Assembly (NCBI RefSeq): GCF_041380235.1 | Contig: NZ_JBGIYY010000012.1 | Span: forward strand, 92,554-156,553 | Direction of reading: 5' to 3' | Length of the DNA: 64,000 nt | Source: Glaciecola sp041380235 | GTDB lineage: Bacteria > Pseudomonadota > Gammaproteobacteria > Enterobacterales > Alteromonadaceae | Made by a program: the position numbers and the translations under genes | Part shown: positions 63,416 to 64,000 of the stretch, piece after piece | How positions within the stretch are numbered: position 1 is the stretch's first letter | Layout of the letters: each line of letters starts with the position of its first letter | The notes under the pieces: model-generated | What the model was told of the DNA's origin: nothing | Database searches by the model: none | Seen by the model: only the letters and a program-made list of their open reading frames with translations

Positions 63416-63954
63416 AAGAATTGATGCTAAAACGATGGTTTTTGGTTGGCGCATGGGCAGTACTGGCATTTATGAGTTACGAGGCAGATGCCGAGGCGCT
63501 CTGTGTGGGCGGTATACCTGAAACGACTACATCTGATGTTTATGAAGAAAGAAGTAACGGTGAGATCAAGCATATTCCATCTGACTTGATCTTCATGCGA
63601 TGCGCAATCGGACAAAGCTTTGAAAATGATCAATGCATAGGCATTGCGAGCCTGTTTACATGGCAACAGGCACTGCAGCTAAGCGTAGGCTATCAATTTA
63701 ATGATTCGCAAAATTGGCGTTTGCCAAATGTAAAAGAGCTTGGAGTTATTGTTGAGCGCTCTTGCGTGAGGCCATCGATTAATGAAGACGCTTTTCCGGC
63801 AACGCCGCCAGATGATTTTTGGACGTCGACACCCTCTTTGCAGGACCCAGAGCGTGCTTGGTCGGTGGCATTTTTTAACGGAACAAGCTCACTCAAAGCA
63901 AAAGACCGTAGCGTTAATGTGCGACTGGTCAGAACGGCACTACCTGCTGAATAA
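63412..63954 (+). CDS. Secreted DUF1566 protein
   Basis: A 180-residue protein with a signal peptide ending near YEADAEA and a DUF1566 domain (about 60-178; FTWQQALQLSVGYQF, WRLPNVKELGVIVERS, FWTSTPSLQDPERAWSVAF, VRLVRTALP). The ATG overlaps the upstream stop (ATGA), so it is translated with the preceding lipoprotein. Only one domain is present, whereas the neighbour has a long extracellular part. The function is unknown. Confidence 0.85.
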   Translation: MKELMLKRWFLVGAWAVLAFMSYEADAEALCVGGIPETTTSDVYEERSNGEIKHIPSDLIFMRCAIGQSFENDQCIGIASLFTWQQALQLSVGYQFNDSQNWRLPNVKELGVIVERSCVRPSINEDAFPATPPDDFWTSTPSLQDPERAWSVAFFNGTSSLKAKDRSVNVRLVRTALPAE

Positions 63955-64000
63955 ATGATATCTTACGCTAAGGTGTTAAGGACTGCTATACACCCTAACC

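Noticed and set aside
1..64000. CRISPR array or long tandem repeats
   Set aside because: No regularly spaced repeats were seen on reading through the window.

Overview
The window looks like chromosomal DNA of a marine gammaproteobacterium, most probably an Alteromonadales member (Alteromonas/Glaciecola/Paraglaciecola type). This is inferred from protein content: a LapD/LapG pair inside an exopolysaccharide locus, an H-NOX/hybrid-kinase operon, a VpsP-like protein, VSTP/PEP-CTERM-like C-termini and two RND pumps. No rRNA or other taxonomic marker is present. The sugar-polymer region (about 10-30 kb) is visibly more AT-rich than the efflux region (about 37-48 kb).

1-32 kb is a large Wzx/Wzy-type exopolysaccharide (EPS) locus. 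It opens with an export module: an outer-membrane beta-barrel, a short OPX export protein, a Wzc-type tyrosine autokinase, a PHP-type tyrosine phosphatase and a VpsP-like protein. A Wzy-like polymerase/ligase follows on the other strand, then a lapG-lapD-small secreted protein operon. LapG/LapD normally couple c-di-GMP to retention of a surface adhesin; the small secreted protein carries a TAAG di-alanine motif like the one LapG cuts. The assembly and decoration genes then follow: five glycosyltransferases including a WecG/TagA type, a second Wzy/ligase, an OafA-SGNH acyltransferase, two polysaccharide pyruvyl transferases, two sulfotransferases and a Wzx flippase. Together they predict an acidic polymer carrying pyruvate, sulfate and acyl groups. 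The locus ends with a beta-propeller lipoprotein, a secreted VSTP-type protein, a reprolysin-like metalloprotease sharing a repeated domain with that protein, and manC.

32-36 kb is a nitric-oxide signalling operon: H-NOX sensor, cytosolic hybrid histidine kinase (HisKA-HATPase-REC-Hpt) and a response regulator with an uncharacterised C-terminal domain. 36-48 kb holds a GbsR/MarR regulator with a two-component RND pump, a DUF6065 protein, a small potassium-channel-like protein and a complete tripartite RND pump. 48-52 kb has a GGDEF-EAL protein convergent with a small PstS-like protein and an outer-membrane porin whose signal peptide is interrupted by an in-frame stop codon. 52-54 kb has a lytic transglycosylase and an amidase without a signal peptide.

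54-58.3 kb is a patchy accessory stretch abutting a CAU tRNA. It contains a 59-residue zinc-ribbon membrane protein, a frameshifted and 5'-truncated PEP-CTERM-like gene, a ParDE-type toxin-antitoxin pair with a palindromic operator, an unknown protein and a DUF1554 membrane protein. 58.5-64 kb is ordinary chromosome again: a small hypothetical protein, an LrgA/LrgB pair, a REC-CheC protein followed by a PAS protein, and two DUF1566 proteins, the first a lipoprotein.

The best leads are the domain shared by the VSTP protein (one copy) and the metalloprotease (two copies), the possible LapG substrate beside lapD, the premature stop in the porin signal peptide, and the single-base homopolymer frameshift in the PEP-CTERM-like gene. 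No CRISPR array, insertion sequence, prophage or rRNA operon was seen.
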